Below, one piece after another: positions 7,670-15,879 of a DNA stretch of 45,132 bases. This DNA comes from Thioalkalivibrio nitratireducens. Lineage in GTDB: Bacteria > Pseudomonadota > Gammaproteobacteria > Ectothiorhodospirales > Ectothiorhodospiraceae. Every line of letters begins with the position of its first letter. Position 1 is the stretch's first letter. The notes beneath the pieces are model-generated. The model had not been told where the DNA came from and did no database searches. It worked only from the letters and a program-made list of their open reading frames with translations. Both the position numbers and the translations under genes were made by a program. The stretch lies in contig JAABSN010000007.1 of assembly GCA_011390385.1 (NCBI GenBank), forward strand, positions 1 to 45,132. The letters run 5' to 3'.

Positions 7670-9685
7670 GTGTCCGATCTCAATCCCCAACAACGTGCTG
7701 CGGTATGCACCGATGATCGCCCCCTGCTCGTGCTCGCCGGCGCCGGTTCCGGAAAGACCCGCGTAATCACCGAGAAGATCGCTTACCTCATCGAGGAACG
7801 GCGGATCCCGGCCCGCGCGATCGTCGCCATCACTTTCACCAACAAGGCAGCGCGGGAGATGCGGGAACGGATTCAGGGACGACTCGATCGCGAGCAATCG
7901 CGGGGGCTCGGCGTTTCCACCTTTCATACCTTCGGACTCAACTTTCTACGCCGCGAGTTGCAGGCATCCGGGCTGCGCCGGGGTTTCTCGGTGCTGGACC
8001 CCGCCGATTGCCGGCAGCTTCTTCGAGAAATCACTCACCGCGACGACGCAGCCGGAGAACTGGAACCGGTGTTAGCCCGGATCAGCGCCTGGAAAAACGA
8101 ACTCCTGACCCCTGAACAGGCGCTGGCAGAAGCTGCCGACACCGAGGCACAACATGCGGCCTCCGTGTACGGGCGTTATGAACAGGCCCTTCATGCTTAC
8201 AACGCAGTGGATTTCGACGACCTGATCAAACGTCCCGTGGACACCCTGACGCGCGACCGCGAGCTGCGCGAGCGTACACAGAACCGCATCCGCCATCTGC
8301 TGGTCGACGAATACCAGGATACAAACGGCGCGCAATACCGCCTGGTGCAGTTGCTGGTCGGGGTGAACCCCGGCCTGACGGTCGTCGGCGACGACGATCA
8401 GTCGATCTATGCCTGGCGCGGCGCCCGCCCGGAGAACCTCGCACGCCTGCGTGATGATATTCCACGCCTCGAGATCATCAAACTGGAGCAGAACTACCGT
8501 TCGACCAACCGTATTCTCAACGTGGCCAACCAACTGATTGGCAACAACCCGCACCTGTTCGAGAAACGCCTCTGGAGCAGCCTGGGCGAAGGCGATCCTG
8601 TCCGCGTGATCGCGTGCGCGGATGCCGAAGCCGAAACCGCGCGGGTCGTCTCCGAGATCATGCGCGTGCGCTTTCGGTTGCGCGCGCGGTGGTCGGATTT
8701 CGCCATCCTGTACCGGAGCAATCACCAATCACGGCTGTTCGAAAAGCTGCTGCGCGAGCAGAGCATCCCGTACCGGATCAGCGGCGGTCAGTCGTTCTTC
8801 GAACGCTCCGAGATCCGCGATCTGGCCGCCTACCTGCGGCTTCTGGTCAATCCGGACGACAACCCTGCGTTCCTGCGCATCGTCAACGTCCCGCGCCGCG
8901 AGATCGGACCATCGACGCTGGAAAAACTCGGACGCTACGCCCAGACCCGAGGCTGTTCGCTGCTTCGGGCAGCCGCTGGCCTGGGACTCGGTGAACACAT
9001 GGATGCGCGCGGCCACGCGCGCATGTCACGGTTCGCCGACTGGGTCGATGAAACGCGCGCCCGCGCTCCGGACATGAAACCCGAGGCGCTACTCGCGCGG
9101 CTGGTGGAAGACATCGATTATGAGTCCTGGGTGCTCGACAATAGCCCCAACCCGCGGGCAGGTGCTCGCCGCACGGATAGCGTGCGCGAGTTCATCGACT
9201 GGGTCGGTCGGGTCGCGAAACCGAATTCGGACGGTGACGGCGCCCTGAGCCTCGAGGAAGTCGTCGGACGTATCAGTCTGATGGACATTCTGGAACGTCA
9301 GCGCGACCGGAACGACGAAGACGCGGTGCAGTTGCTCACCCTGCACACGGCGAAGGGCCTGGAGTTTCCGCACGTGTTTCTGGTCGGGTTCGAGGAGGAA
9401 TTGCTGCCGCACCGGGTCAGCCTGGAGGAAGACAACATCGAGGAGGAAAGACGCCTGGCCTATGTCGGCCTGACCCGCGCCCAGCAGACACTGACGCTCA
9501 CGCACGCCGGCCGACGCGGCCGGTTCGGCGAGGCCGCCGAGTGCCTGCCCTCGCGGTTTCTGGACGAACTGCCCGCCGAACATCTGGAATGGCCGGATGC
9601 AAAGCCACCGGATCCGGAGACACAGCGGTTGACCGCGAAGGCGCATTTGGCAGGCCTGAAGGCCATGCTTCGAAGCGGCACCTGA
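7670..9685 (+). CDS. rep: ATP-dependent DNA helicase Rep
   Basis: Rep is a superfamily 1A 3'-5' helicase that helps replication forks past obstacles. The 671-residue length matches E. coli Rep. Visible motifs are the N-terminal NPQQRAAV Q-motif, Walker A GAGSGKT (about residues 24-30), ITFTNKAAREM (motif Ia), DEYQDTN (motif II), QSIYAWRGA (motif III), QNYRSTNRIL (motif IV), TLHTAKGLEF (motif V) and YVGLTRAQ (motif VI). The start is GTG at 7670, giving MSDLNPQQ, which matches the usual Rep N-terminus. It ends 7 bases from the convergent antiporter gene. Confidence 0.96.
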   Translation: MSDLNPQQRAAVCTDDRPLLVLAGAGSGKTRVITEKIAYLIEERRIPARAIVAITFTNKAAREMRERIQGRLDREQSRGLGVSTFHTFGLNFLRRELQASGLRRGFSVLDPADCRQLLREITHRDDAAGELEPVLARISAWKNELLTPEQALAEAADTEAQHAASVYGRYEQALHAYNAVDFDDLIKRPVDTLTRDRELRERTQNRIRHLLVDEYQDTNGAQYRLVQLLVGVNPGLTVVGDDDQSIYAWRGARPENLARLRDDIPRLEIIKLEQNYRSTNRILNVANQLIGNNPHLFEKRLWSSLGEGDPVRVIACADAEAETARVVSEIMRVRFRLRARWSDFAILYRSNHQSRLFEKLLREQSIPYRISGGQSFFERSEIRDLAAYLRLLVNPDDNPAFLRIVNVPRREIGPSTLEKLGRYAQTRGCSLLRAAAGLGLGEHMDARGHARMSRFADWVDETRARAPDMKPEALLARLVEDIDYESWVLDNSPNPRAGARRTDSVREFIDWVGRVAKPNSDGDGALSLEEVVGRISLMDILERQRDRNDEDAVQLLTLHTAKGLEFPHVFLVGFEEELLPHRVSLEEDNIEEERRLAYVGLTRAQQTLTLTHAGRRGRFGEAAECLPSRFLDELPAEHLEWPDAKPPDPETQRLTAKAHLAGLKAMLRSGT

Positions 9686-9692
9686 TGCCCGG

Positions 9693-11417
9693 TCACAGCA
9701 GTTTCAAACCCACCCGCACGATCCGCGCGGCCTCCATCTCGCGCACGACCAGACGCACCCGGTCGAGATCGACGGCGTCACCGACGACCGGCTCGGCCTG
9801 GAGCCGGTCGCGCATGAACTCCTCCAGCGTAAGCCCGCGTTGCTCCGCAGGCACCATCGCCCCGTAGGCCACCGCGACCGCCCCGAGTTGCGCATTGCCA
9901 TTGAGGACGAACTCCCCGAACACACTGCGCTCGGTCAAACGCTCGGGAACCTCCGCAGCCAGGAACAGCCGGTCCAGGTCCGGAAGGTCCACCGGTGCCA
10001 CCATGATGTAGAGATGGTCACCGGCGCGCAGATCCAGGACTTCCAGCGTTTCCAGCAACCGGCCATCGCGCAGGTGCGCAACAAGCCGAGCGCTGGTCGG
10101 CAACCGAAAGCTCGACCATGCCTCGCGGACCACGGGCGTGCTCTCGGCCAACCGATAACCGACCAACTCCATCTCCTGCTGACCCGGGATATCCAGCTCG
10201 GTACGCTGCACCCGGGTTGGGCTGGGTGGCAGTTCGAGCCGTAGCAGCCGGGCAAGTGGTGCGATGGTCCACCCCTGTACCAATAGCGAGATCAGCACGA
10301 CGAAAAAGACCAGGTGGAAGAAATAGTTGGACAGCTCCAGACCGGCCAGCAACGGAAACAGTGCAAGAATGATCGGGACGGCTCCGCGCAGACCGACCCA
10401 GGCGATGAACAGTTGTTCACGCCACGGAAACCGGAACGGGAACAGGCAGACAGCAACGGCCAGCGGTCGCGCGATCAGGATCAGGACCGCTGCGAGCAGC
10501 CCCGCGTCAAGGGCTACCGGTGGTAGTTCCGATGGAGCCACGATCACCCCGAGCATCAGGAACATGCCGATCTGAGCCAGTGAGGCGATCCCATCGTGAA
10601 ACCGCTTGATGTTCTGACCTGCTTCAAGCGGCCTGTTGCCCATCACCAACCCGGCAAGGTATACCGCAAGAAAACCGCTGCCGCCCAGGAGACCCGCCAG
10701 TCCGAAGATCGTCAGGGCACCGGCCATCGCCGCCAGCGGGTAGAAACCGGCGGACATCGGCAGACGGTTGATCACCGCGAGGAGCGCGAGCCCGCCGAGC
10801 AGACCGCTGACCGCACCCAGCCCGATCTGCTGTGCGAATTCGAGCAGCACGATCAGGCCAAACGCCGCATCCGGCGACAGGATCAGTTCGATCAGAACGA
10901 TGGTCAGGAAGATCGCCATCGGGTCGTTACTGCCGGATTCGATCTCCAGCGTCGCACCGACCCGGCTTTTCAGCTCCAGGCCCCGGGAGTGCAGCAGGGA
11001 AAAGACAGCTGCGGCGTCGGTGGATCCGACGATCGCACCGAGCAACAGGGACTCCAGCCAGGACAGCTGCAGCCACCAGTAGGCGAACAGCCCGGTGAGA
11101 CCGGAAGTCAGTACAACCCCGACAGTGGCCAGCCCCAATGCCGGTTTCAGAGCGATGCGGAAATTTCTTACCGGGGTTCGGAGGCCCCCGTCGAAAAGGA
11201 TCACCGCCAGTGCCGCCGAGCCAATCAAATGCGCCAGTGGGATGTTCTCGAACACCAGCCCGCCCGGACCCTCGGGACCAAGCAGCATACCGATGCCCAG
11301 AAACACCAGCAGCAACGGCACCCCGAGCCGTGAGGTGACCACGCTGGACAGAATGCTGCCCAGAATCACCAGCGCGCCGAAGAAAATGACCTGATTCGCC
11401 CAATCCATGGCACTCAT
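9693..11417 (-). CDS. Potassium/proton or cation/proton antiporter, CvrA (NhaP2) type
   Basis: This CPA1-family antiporter of 574 residues has about 12 hydrophobic segments in its first 390 residues, including the conserved LLVFLGIGMLLGPEG, LFDGGLRT and ESGSNDPMAIF motifs. The ESGSNDP aspartate is the family's ion-binding site. A TrkA_C-like regulatory domain follows (SARLVAHLRDGRLLETLEVL and AGDHLYIMV), then a terminal CorC/HlyC-like domain (SVFGEFVLN to the end). This layout and length match E. coli CvrA/NhaP2, which exports potassium under hypo-osmotic or alkaline conditions. The ion used here is inference. A second start, MDWANQ, lies three codons downstream. Confidence 0.92.
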   Translation of the reverse strand: MSAMDWANQVIFFGALVILGSILSSVVTSRLGVPLLLVFLGIGMLLGPEGPGGLVFENIPLAHLIGSAALAVILFDGGLRTPVRNFRIALKPALGLATVGVVLTSGLTGLFAYWWLQLSWLESLLLGAIVGSTDAAAVFSLLHSRGLELKSRVGATLEIESGSNDPMAIFLTIVLIELILSPDAAFGLIVLLEFAQQIGLGAVSGLLGGLALLAVINRLPMSAGFYPLAAMAGALTIFGLAGLLGGSGFLAVYLAGLVMGNRPLEAGQNIKRFHDGIASLAQIGMFLMLGVIVAPSELPPVALDAGLLAAVLILIARPLAVAVCLFPFRFPWREQLFIAWVGLRGAVPIILALFPLLAGLELSNYFFHLVFFVVLISLLVQGWTIAPLARLLRLELPPSPTRVQRTELDIPGQQEMELVGYRLAESTPVVREAWSSFRLPTSARLVAHLRDGRLLETLEVLDLRAGDHLYIMVAPVDLPDLDRLFLAAEVPERLTERSVFGEFVLNGNAQLGAVAVAYGAMVPAEQRGLTLEEFMRDRLQAEPVVGDAVDLDRVRLVVREMEAARIVRVGLKLL

Positions 11418-11542
11418 GGTATCCGATACAAGCAGTCGGTAACGTCGACTGATGCTTTTCCACGGTCGCTCCGCAATCCGTTAAAGTAGGCTGACGCAAT
11501 TCGCCGCTTGCCCACCCGAATACAGACAACAAGGAGCCTTCA

Positions 11543-12169
11543 GTGAAAGGCATGACGCGCACCTTTCTGACCGGCCTCGCGGCCATACTGCCCATCGCGA
11601 TCACGCTCGCCCTGCTATGGTGGCTGGGAGCGACGGCGGAGAGTCTGCTCGGGGGGTTGTTGCAGGCGGTACTTCCGGACGTCCTTTATTTTCCCGGTCT
11701 CGGCCTGATCATCGGTCTGGGCCTGATCTTCGCGATCGGCGTGCTCCTTCGCGCCTATGTCGTACAGGGGCTGTTCGCGTGGCTGGAAACAGGGATGCAG
11801 CGCATTCCCGTGGTCAAGACCATTTACGGTGTCGTCCGCGACGTGATGAATGTCGTATCCGGCGATCTCGAGAAGCAATTCGGCGAGGCCGTGCTGGTCA
11901 CGCTCCCGGGCACCGATTACCGGCTGATCGGCTTCGTGACCCGCGAGGACTTCAAGGGCCTGCCGAAGAATCTGGGAACCGAGGGAACGGTGGCGGTCTA
12001 TTTACCCATGAGCTATCAGATTGGCGGCTATACACTGATGCTGCCCAGGGAACACATCGAGGCACTGGATCTGTCTCTCGAGGATGCCATGCGCTATACA
12101 CTTACAGCAGGCGTTTCCGCCCGGAAGAAAGGCGGGCGGGCGACCGACGCCGACACACCGTTGGAATGA
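11543..12169 (+). CDS. DUF502 family membrane protein
   Basis: The 208-residue protein has two N-terminal membrane segments (about 7-28 and 48-72). A soluble domain follows with the DUF502 hallmarks: RIPVVKTIYGVVRDV, PGTDYRLIGFVTRED and a YLPMSYQIGGYTLMLPRE block. The start is GTG with AGGAG seven bases upstream. Family members are widespread, and their biochemical role is unknown. The stop overlaps the next start as ATGA, which indicates translational coupling with the DUF1631 protein. Confidence 0.9.
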   Translation: MKGMTRTFLTGLAAILPIAITLALLWWLGATAESLLGGLLQAVLPDVLYFPGLGLIIGLGLIFAIGVLLRAYVVQGLFAWLETGMQRIPVVKTIYGVVRDVMNVVSGDLEKQFGEAVLVTLPGTDYRLIGFVTREDFKGLPKNLGTEGTVAVYLPMSYQIGGYTLMLPREHIEALDLSLEDAMRYTLTAGVSARKKGGRATDADTPLE

Positions 12170-14352
12170 GCACGCGTGCACTGCTGTCGACAGGTGTGAT
12201 CGACCCGGCGGAGCAGGTGGCGGAGATGGACATGCGCAAGGAGGGTGATCGGTCACACTCGGCAAGTGTTACCGCCGGTACCAGCAGCCGGCAATGGCGC
12301 GGGCTGGCCGATCTGACACCAGAACTGCGCGGAGAGATGGCGCGCATCCTCACGCCGATGATCACCGAACATCTCGAGCGTTGCCTCGAGGATGTGCTCG
12401 CCGAGTGGATGCGCGGCCATTCGGGGGGCAATCGGAAAATCGATCCGAAAGACTGGGCAGAGCGATTGAACACCCACCGCCTCACCATCGCCCGGGAATT
12501 CACCCAGGCCATGGCTCGTGATTTTGCCACCGCACGGTACCCGCCGGAGTACGATTTTTCGGGTATCGCTTTCGCGCATGGCGACTCCGAACTCACGTTC
12601 CTCAACGACTATCAGTCCTCGCGGCGGTCGCTGCGGCATCAACTCGAAGCGAGGCTGCGCAGCCACCGCTACCTGCACTTCATCATGACGCGAGCCGCGC
12701 TTGACGATCATCGGTTCGAGCACCCGAACTGGGCTCCCTGGTCACCCCTGCACTGGTTCGAGCGGCTGATCGAGGCAGCGGAGCGGCACTTCGGACGGTC
12801 GCCGCAAAGCCTGGCTCTGGCCAGTGCCTACGTGAAACATCTGACCAGCAACGAGGGCGCTCTGCTGACCACCGTTGTCGAGACCATCGATGGCCTCGGC
12901 CTGGTGAAGGATGCGACCCGGTTTGGCGAGGTCGAAACCGTTTCCGACCACCGAGCCTCCTGGGAAAGCATTGTCCGTTCTCAGCCCGCGCTGCATCAGA
13001 CCGGCACCAGTCCGGCCCACCCCCATCTGTCCGAGGCGCCCGCAACGCATGAGACCGATATCGAGCTGCCGGACGAAGACGCCAACGTCGCGCAGTGGGC
13101 GCGGTGGGCGTCGGGCATGGCCGGGTTGTTTCACGCGGATGCTGCCAACCGGGTCGATGGTCATGCTCAGGGGTCGGAGGACGCCTCGCGACCTGCGGCC
13201 ATGGACACGACCCAGCCGCCAGCGGGTCTTCCGCGAACGGCGCTGAAACCGCCGGTCCAGCAACTGTTCACTGAAATCATCGAGCGCATCACTCACGAGG
13301 CCCGCTTCGATACCAGGGTGTACGCAATTGCCATCAGGCTTCCGGACGCACTGGCGCGGGCGGTCATTCGAGACCTCACCTTCTTCCGGGATCCTTCTCA
13401 TCCCTTGAGGATCTGGTTGGGCGACCTGCTCAATACGGGTCTGCGGATTACCCCAGCCTCCGATTCGACAAAGGGAGCGGTCAGTCACCTTCTGGAATGC
13501 ATGGATCTGTTCACGACCCGACTGGAACGGGATGGTGACACCCTGGACCGTGAAGGCAGCCAGAATCTCTTGCGGGATTGGCGTGCGGCGACCAGCGAGC
13601 GGCTCGCCCAATGGCATGAGCAACAGGGCGAAGCCATTGCCTCCGCGTTTCGACGCATTGAACACTCGGCAGCTGCCTGGCGCGCGCTGACACTGTCCGT
13701 GATCCGGACCGGTGCCAGCCTGCCGACCGAATCGGCTCAACTCATTGCGGATGCCTGGAGAGAATTGAAGATCCTGGATCGCGAGGACGGAGCCGAACTG
13801 CATGAAAACATCAAGTCGGTCGTACAGGCCATCTGTCTGCGTGCCATGCCCGCGACGGTGAACCCGATGGTGCACCAGTTCATGCGCAGCGGATTGGAGC
13901 GGGGCCTTTCGCAGGAACGCCTGCAAGCGATTGTCACCCGTCTCGGTCGAGCTCATGTCCACACCATGCACGCACCGCCGGATGCCCCGCGATTCGATGC
14001 TCACGACCACCTGCGCAAGCAAAGGTCCATGCGTTTCGAAGACGACGCGCCCGACCTGCATCAGGACCTGGATGATGATTTCGTCTTCCCGGCGGCGCAA
14101 ATGCGGGTCGGCGACTGGTTCGAATTCTCGGAAACGACCGTAGCAAATCCCGTCCGGATGCAACTTGTATGGCGCGGCACAACGACCCGATGCTTCCTGT
14201 TCCTCGATCTGGACGGAACCTCTCACCGGAGCCACAGCCTTCGAGGTGTTGCTGAAGAATTGCGTACAGATCGGATGCGGCCATTGCCACAGGACAACCC
14301 GCTGGACGCAATCCTGGTTCCTCTCGAGAAACAGAATCCGCCCGCGCACTGA
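12166..14352 (+). CDS. DUF1631 family protein
   Basis: This is a large soluble protein of 728 residues without signal or membrane segments. The DUF1631 signature is visible in PPVQQLFTEIIERI, FFRDPSHPLRIWLGDLLNTG and a C-terminal VGDWFEF segment followed by a beta-rich LVWRGTTTRCFLFLDLDG stretch reminiscent of a PilZ-like barrel. The first third has an elongated helical pattern and an acidic low-complexity linker. The start was chosen at the ATG overlapping the DUF502 stop; the reading frame is open further upstream, but that stretch is antisense-like and overlaps DUF502. The function of the family is not established. Confidence 0.85.
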   Translation: MSTRALLSTGVIDPAEQVAEMDMRKEGDRSHSASVTAGTSSRQWRGLADLTPELRGEMARILTPMITEHLERCLEDVLAEWMRGHSGGNRKIDPKDWAERLNTHRLTIAREFTQAMARDFATARYPPEYDFSGIAFAHGDSELTFLNDYQSSRRSLRHQLEARLRSHRYLHFIMTRAALDDHRFEHPNWAPWSPLHWFERLIEAAERHFGRSPQSLALASAYVKHLTSNEGALLTTVVETIDGLGLVKDATRFGEVETVSDHRASWESIVRSQPALHQTGTSPAHPHLSEAPATHETDIELPDEDANVAQWARWASGMAGLFHADAANRVDGHAQGSEDASRPAAMDTTQPPAGLPRTALKPPVQQLFTEIIERITHEARFDTRVYAIAIRLPDALARAVIRDLTFFRDPSHPLRIWLGDLLNTGLRITPASDSTKGAVSHLLECMDLFTTRLERDGDTLDREGSQNLLRDWRAATSERLAQWHEQQGEAIASAFRRIEHSAAAWRALTLSVIRTGASLPTESAQLIADAWRELKILDREDGAELHENIKSVVQAICLRAMPATVNPMVHQFMRSGLERGLSQERLQAIVTRLGRAHVHTMHAPPDAPRFDAHDHLRKQRSMRFEDDAPDLHQDLDDDFVFPAAQMRVGDWFEFSETTVANPVRMQLVWRGTTTRCFLFLDLDGTSHRSHSLRGVAEELRTDRMRPLPQDNPLDAILVPLEKQNPPAH

Positions 14353-14722
14353 AATCAGCCCCTTGTGCGGCCAGGCAAATCGACAACATCCATTGGTCTG
14401 GCTCCGGGCACCGTTTCTCCGCGAACACCCGTCCCGGTACGGGCCGGGGCCGGTCGGCTGATCAGCACGAACCCTCCGTAGGGGATCTCCGCACGGGCAA
14501 GACGCGTTCCTCCGGATTCCCGCCCCCGCAGGCGAAGACCCTGACGGTTCCGGAACGGCCCTCGCGATTTCCCCTGCCCGCGAAGGAGTCGCGCCAATCC
14601 AGTCCTCGTTGGATGCACATGGCCGATCAACTCCCCGCATATGGCGGTTTCTTGGTACACAGGGGCCACGATGGGATAATCTCCCGCCGACAGGATATGC
14701 GGCTGTCTACCAGAGACTACAG
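14353..14722. other. 370-bp stretch without an assigned gene
   Basis: Between the DUF1631 stop and the FKBP-rhodanese start I see no convincing gene. An open minus-strand frame spans almost all of it (14355-14735), but it is rich in glycine and arginine and contains no recognisable motif. The promoter-like site at 14652-14680 lies near the right end. Confidence 0.5.
14652..14680 (+). promoter_or_regulatory. Candidate promoter of the FKBP-rhodanese gene
   Basis: A -35-like TTGGTA (14652-14657) and a -10-like GATAAT (14675-14680) are separated by 17 bases, and the coding start follows 42 bases after the -10. The -10 matches consensus at five of six positions and the -35 at four. Confidence 0.55.
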
Positions 14723-15475
14723 ATGCTGCGTTCATTCATTTTCCTACTGCTGAGCCTGATGATGACGACCGCGAATGCAAAAGCACTCCAGATCAACGTA
14801 CTGCAACCAGGCCACGGAGCCGAAGCGGTAACGGGTTCGGAGGTTCTGGTGCATTACACGGGATGGCTGATGGACGGCACCCAGTTCGACTCCAGTCGTG
14901 ATCGCGCCGAGCCCTTTTCTCTACCGCTGGGCGCCGGAAGAGTGATCCCCGGTTGGGAAAAAGGCCTTGAAGGGATGCGCGTGGGCGAAGTTCGGGAACT
15001 GATCATTGCGCCCGAACTCGGCTACGGAGCCCACGGTGCCGGGGGCGTGATTCCCCCCAACGCGACGTTGCGCTTCGAGGTGGAACTGCTCGATGTGAAG
15101 CCGCCGCTCTTCTCCGAGCTGGACAGCCAGGGTCTGGCGGAAATGATCGCGAAGGGCGTGAAGGTCGTCGACATCCGCCGCCCCGAGGAATGGCATCAGA
15201 CCGGCGTCGTCGAAGGCAGTCACCTGCTCACCGCATTCGATCAGTTCGGACGCGTGGTCCCCGGCTTTCCGAGCGATTTCCAGGAACTGGCGGCGAAGGA
15301 TGAACCCGTGATCCTGATCTGCCGCACGGGCAGCCGAACCGCCACGCTGGCCCGGGCACTTGCCGAGCAACTGGAGTACCAGAAGATCTACAACGTGACC
15401 GACGGCATTACCCGCTGGATCGCCGAGGGGCGAATGGTCAACCGGAACATCTCCGAGGGTGCCACCCAAGGCTGA
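14723..15475 (+). CDS. Periplasmic FKBP-type peptidyl-prolyl isomerase fused to a rhodanese domain
   Basis: The 250-residue protein begins with a clear signal peptide (MLRSFIFLLLSLMMTTANA, cleavage near residue 19). Residues about 22-126 are an FKBP domain with LVHYTGWLMDGTQFDSS, VIPGWEKGLEGMRVGE and GAGGVIPPNATLRFEVELLD, so proline isomerase activity is expected. Residues about 132-240 are a rhodanese domain with VVDIRRPEEW and the active-site loop CRTGSR (C200), followed by a terminal DGITRWIAEG. The catalytic cysteine is present, so sulfur transfer or persulfide chemistry is possible. The longer open frame upstream (from 14609) was rejected because it places the signal peptide internally. 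The partner protein is unknown. Confidence 0.92.
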   Translation: MLRSFIFLLLSLMMTTANAKALQINVLQPGHGAEAVTGSEVLVHYTGWLMDGTQFDSSRDRAEPFSLPLGAGRVIPGWEKGLEGMRVGEVRELIIAPELGYGAHGAGGVIPPNATLRFEVELLDVKPPLFSELDSQGLAEMIAKGVKVVDIRRPEEWHQTGVVEGSHLLTAFDQFGRVVPGFPSDFQELAAKDEPVILICRTGSRTATLARALAEQLEYQKIYNVTDGITRWIAEGRMVNRNISEGATQG

Positions 15476-15531
15476 TTGCCCTGGCGCCGCCGCGCGCCGA
15501 GAGCGTCAGGCCTCAGCCCGAAAAGACGTTA

Positions 15532-15721
15532 GGGAGACGCTGATTAATTCGTCATCGCGAGGAGCGGAGCGACGCGGCGATCCATAAGGCATTGATTTCA
15601 AAGACGCCGTCTAGATTATTCGCTGCGCTCACCCTTCGGGCCAGCCTGCGGCTGTTCAATGCGCTTCGCGCATTAGTGCCGCGCTTCGCTCGCAATGACA
15701 AGTGCATTAATCAGCGCTTCC
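15532..15721. mobile_element. 190-bp miniature inverted-repeat element
   Basis: The left end GGGAGACGCTGATTAAT and the reverse complement of the right end, GGAAGCGCTGATTAAT, form terminal inverted repeats. The element is flanked by TTA on both sides (15529-15531 and 15722-15724), consistent with a three-base target duplication. Immediately inside the ends are inverted copies of a GTCATCGCGAGG-type motif (left) and its complement around CGCTCGCAATGAC (right). It encodes nothing. It lies between two convergent genes, so it interrupts neither. Confidence 0.75.
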
Positions 15722-15738
15722 TTAGCGTAAAAGAAGCG

Positions 15739-15851
15739 GCGTAGGGTGCCGTGAGGCGCAGCCGAACCGCACCGAAACCACGCCGGTCCTGAACCCCAGG
15801 CTCCCAGGCATCCGACGGTGCAATTCGCGGCGCTCATTGGCACCCTACGCC
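15739..15851. repeat. Palindromic repeat, copy A
   Basis: The stretch starts GCGTAGGGTGCCGTGAGG and ends with GGCACCCTACGCC. The ends are inverted repeats of about 35 bp (imperfect), so the whole can fold into one long hairpin. A second copy lies at 30928-31039. The outer arms are well conserved between copies while the central 40 bp differ. Both copies sit between convergent genes. Confidence 0.85.
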
Positions 15852-15879
15852 TTCCCTTCGATGATCAGGGGCTGCTAGG

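Noticed and set aside
10596..11333. 245-codon plus-strand frame inside the antiporter gene
   Set aside because: The product is rich in glutamine and arginine and is the complement of hydrophobic helices, which is typical of a shadow frame.
14355..14735. Minus-strand open frame of 126 codons
   Set aside because: It is rich in glycine and arginine, lacks a recognised motif and would overlap the start and promoter of the FKBP-rhodanese gene. It may be real but I cannot support it.
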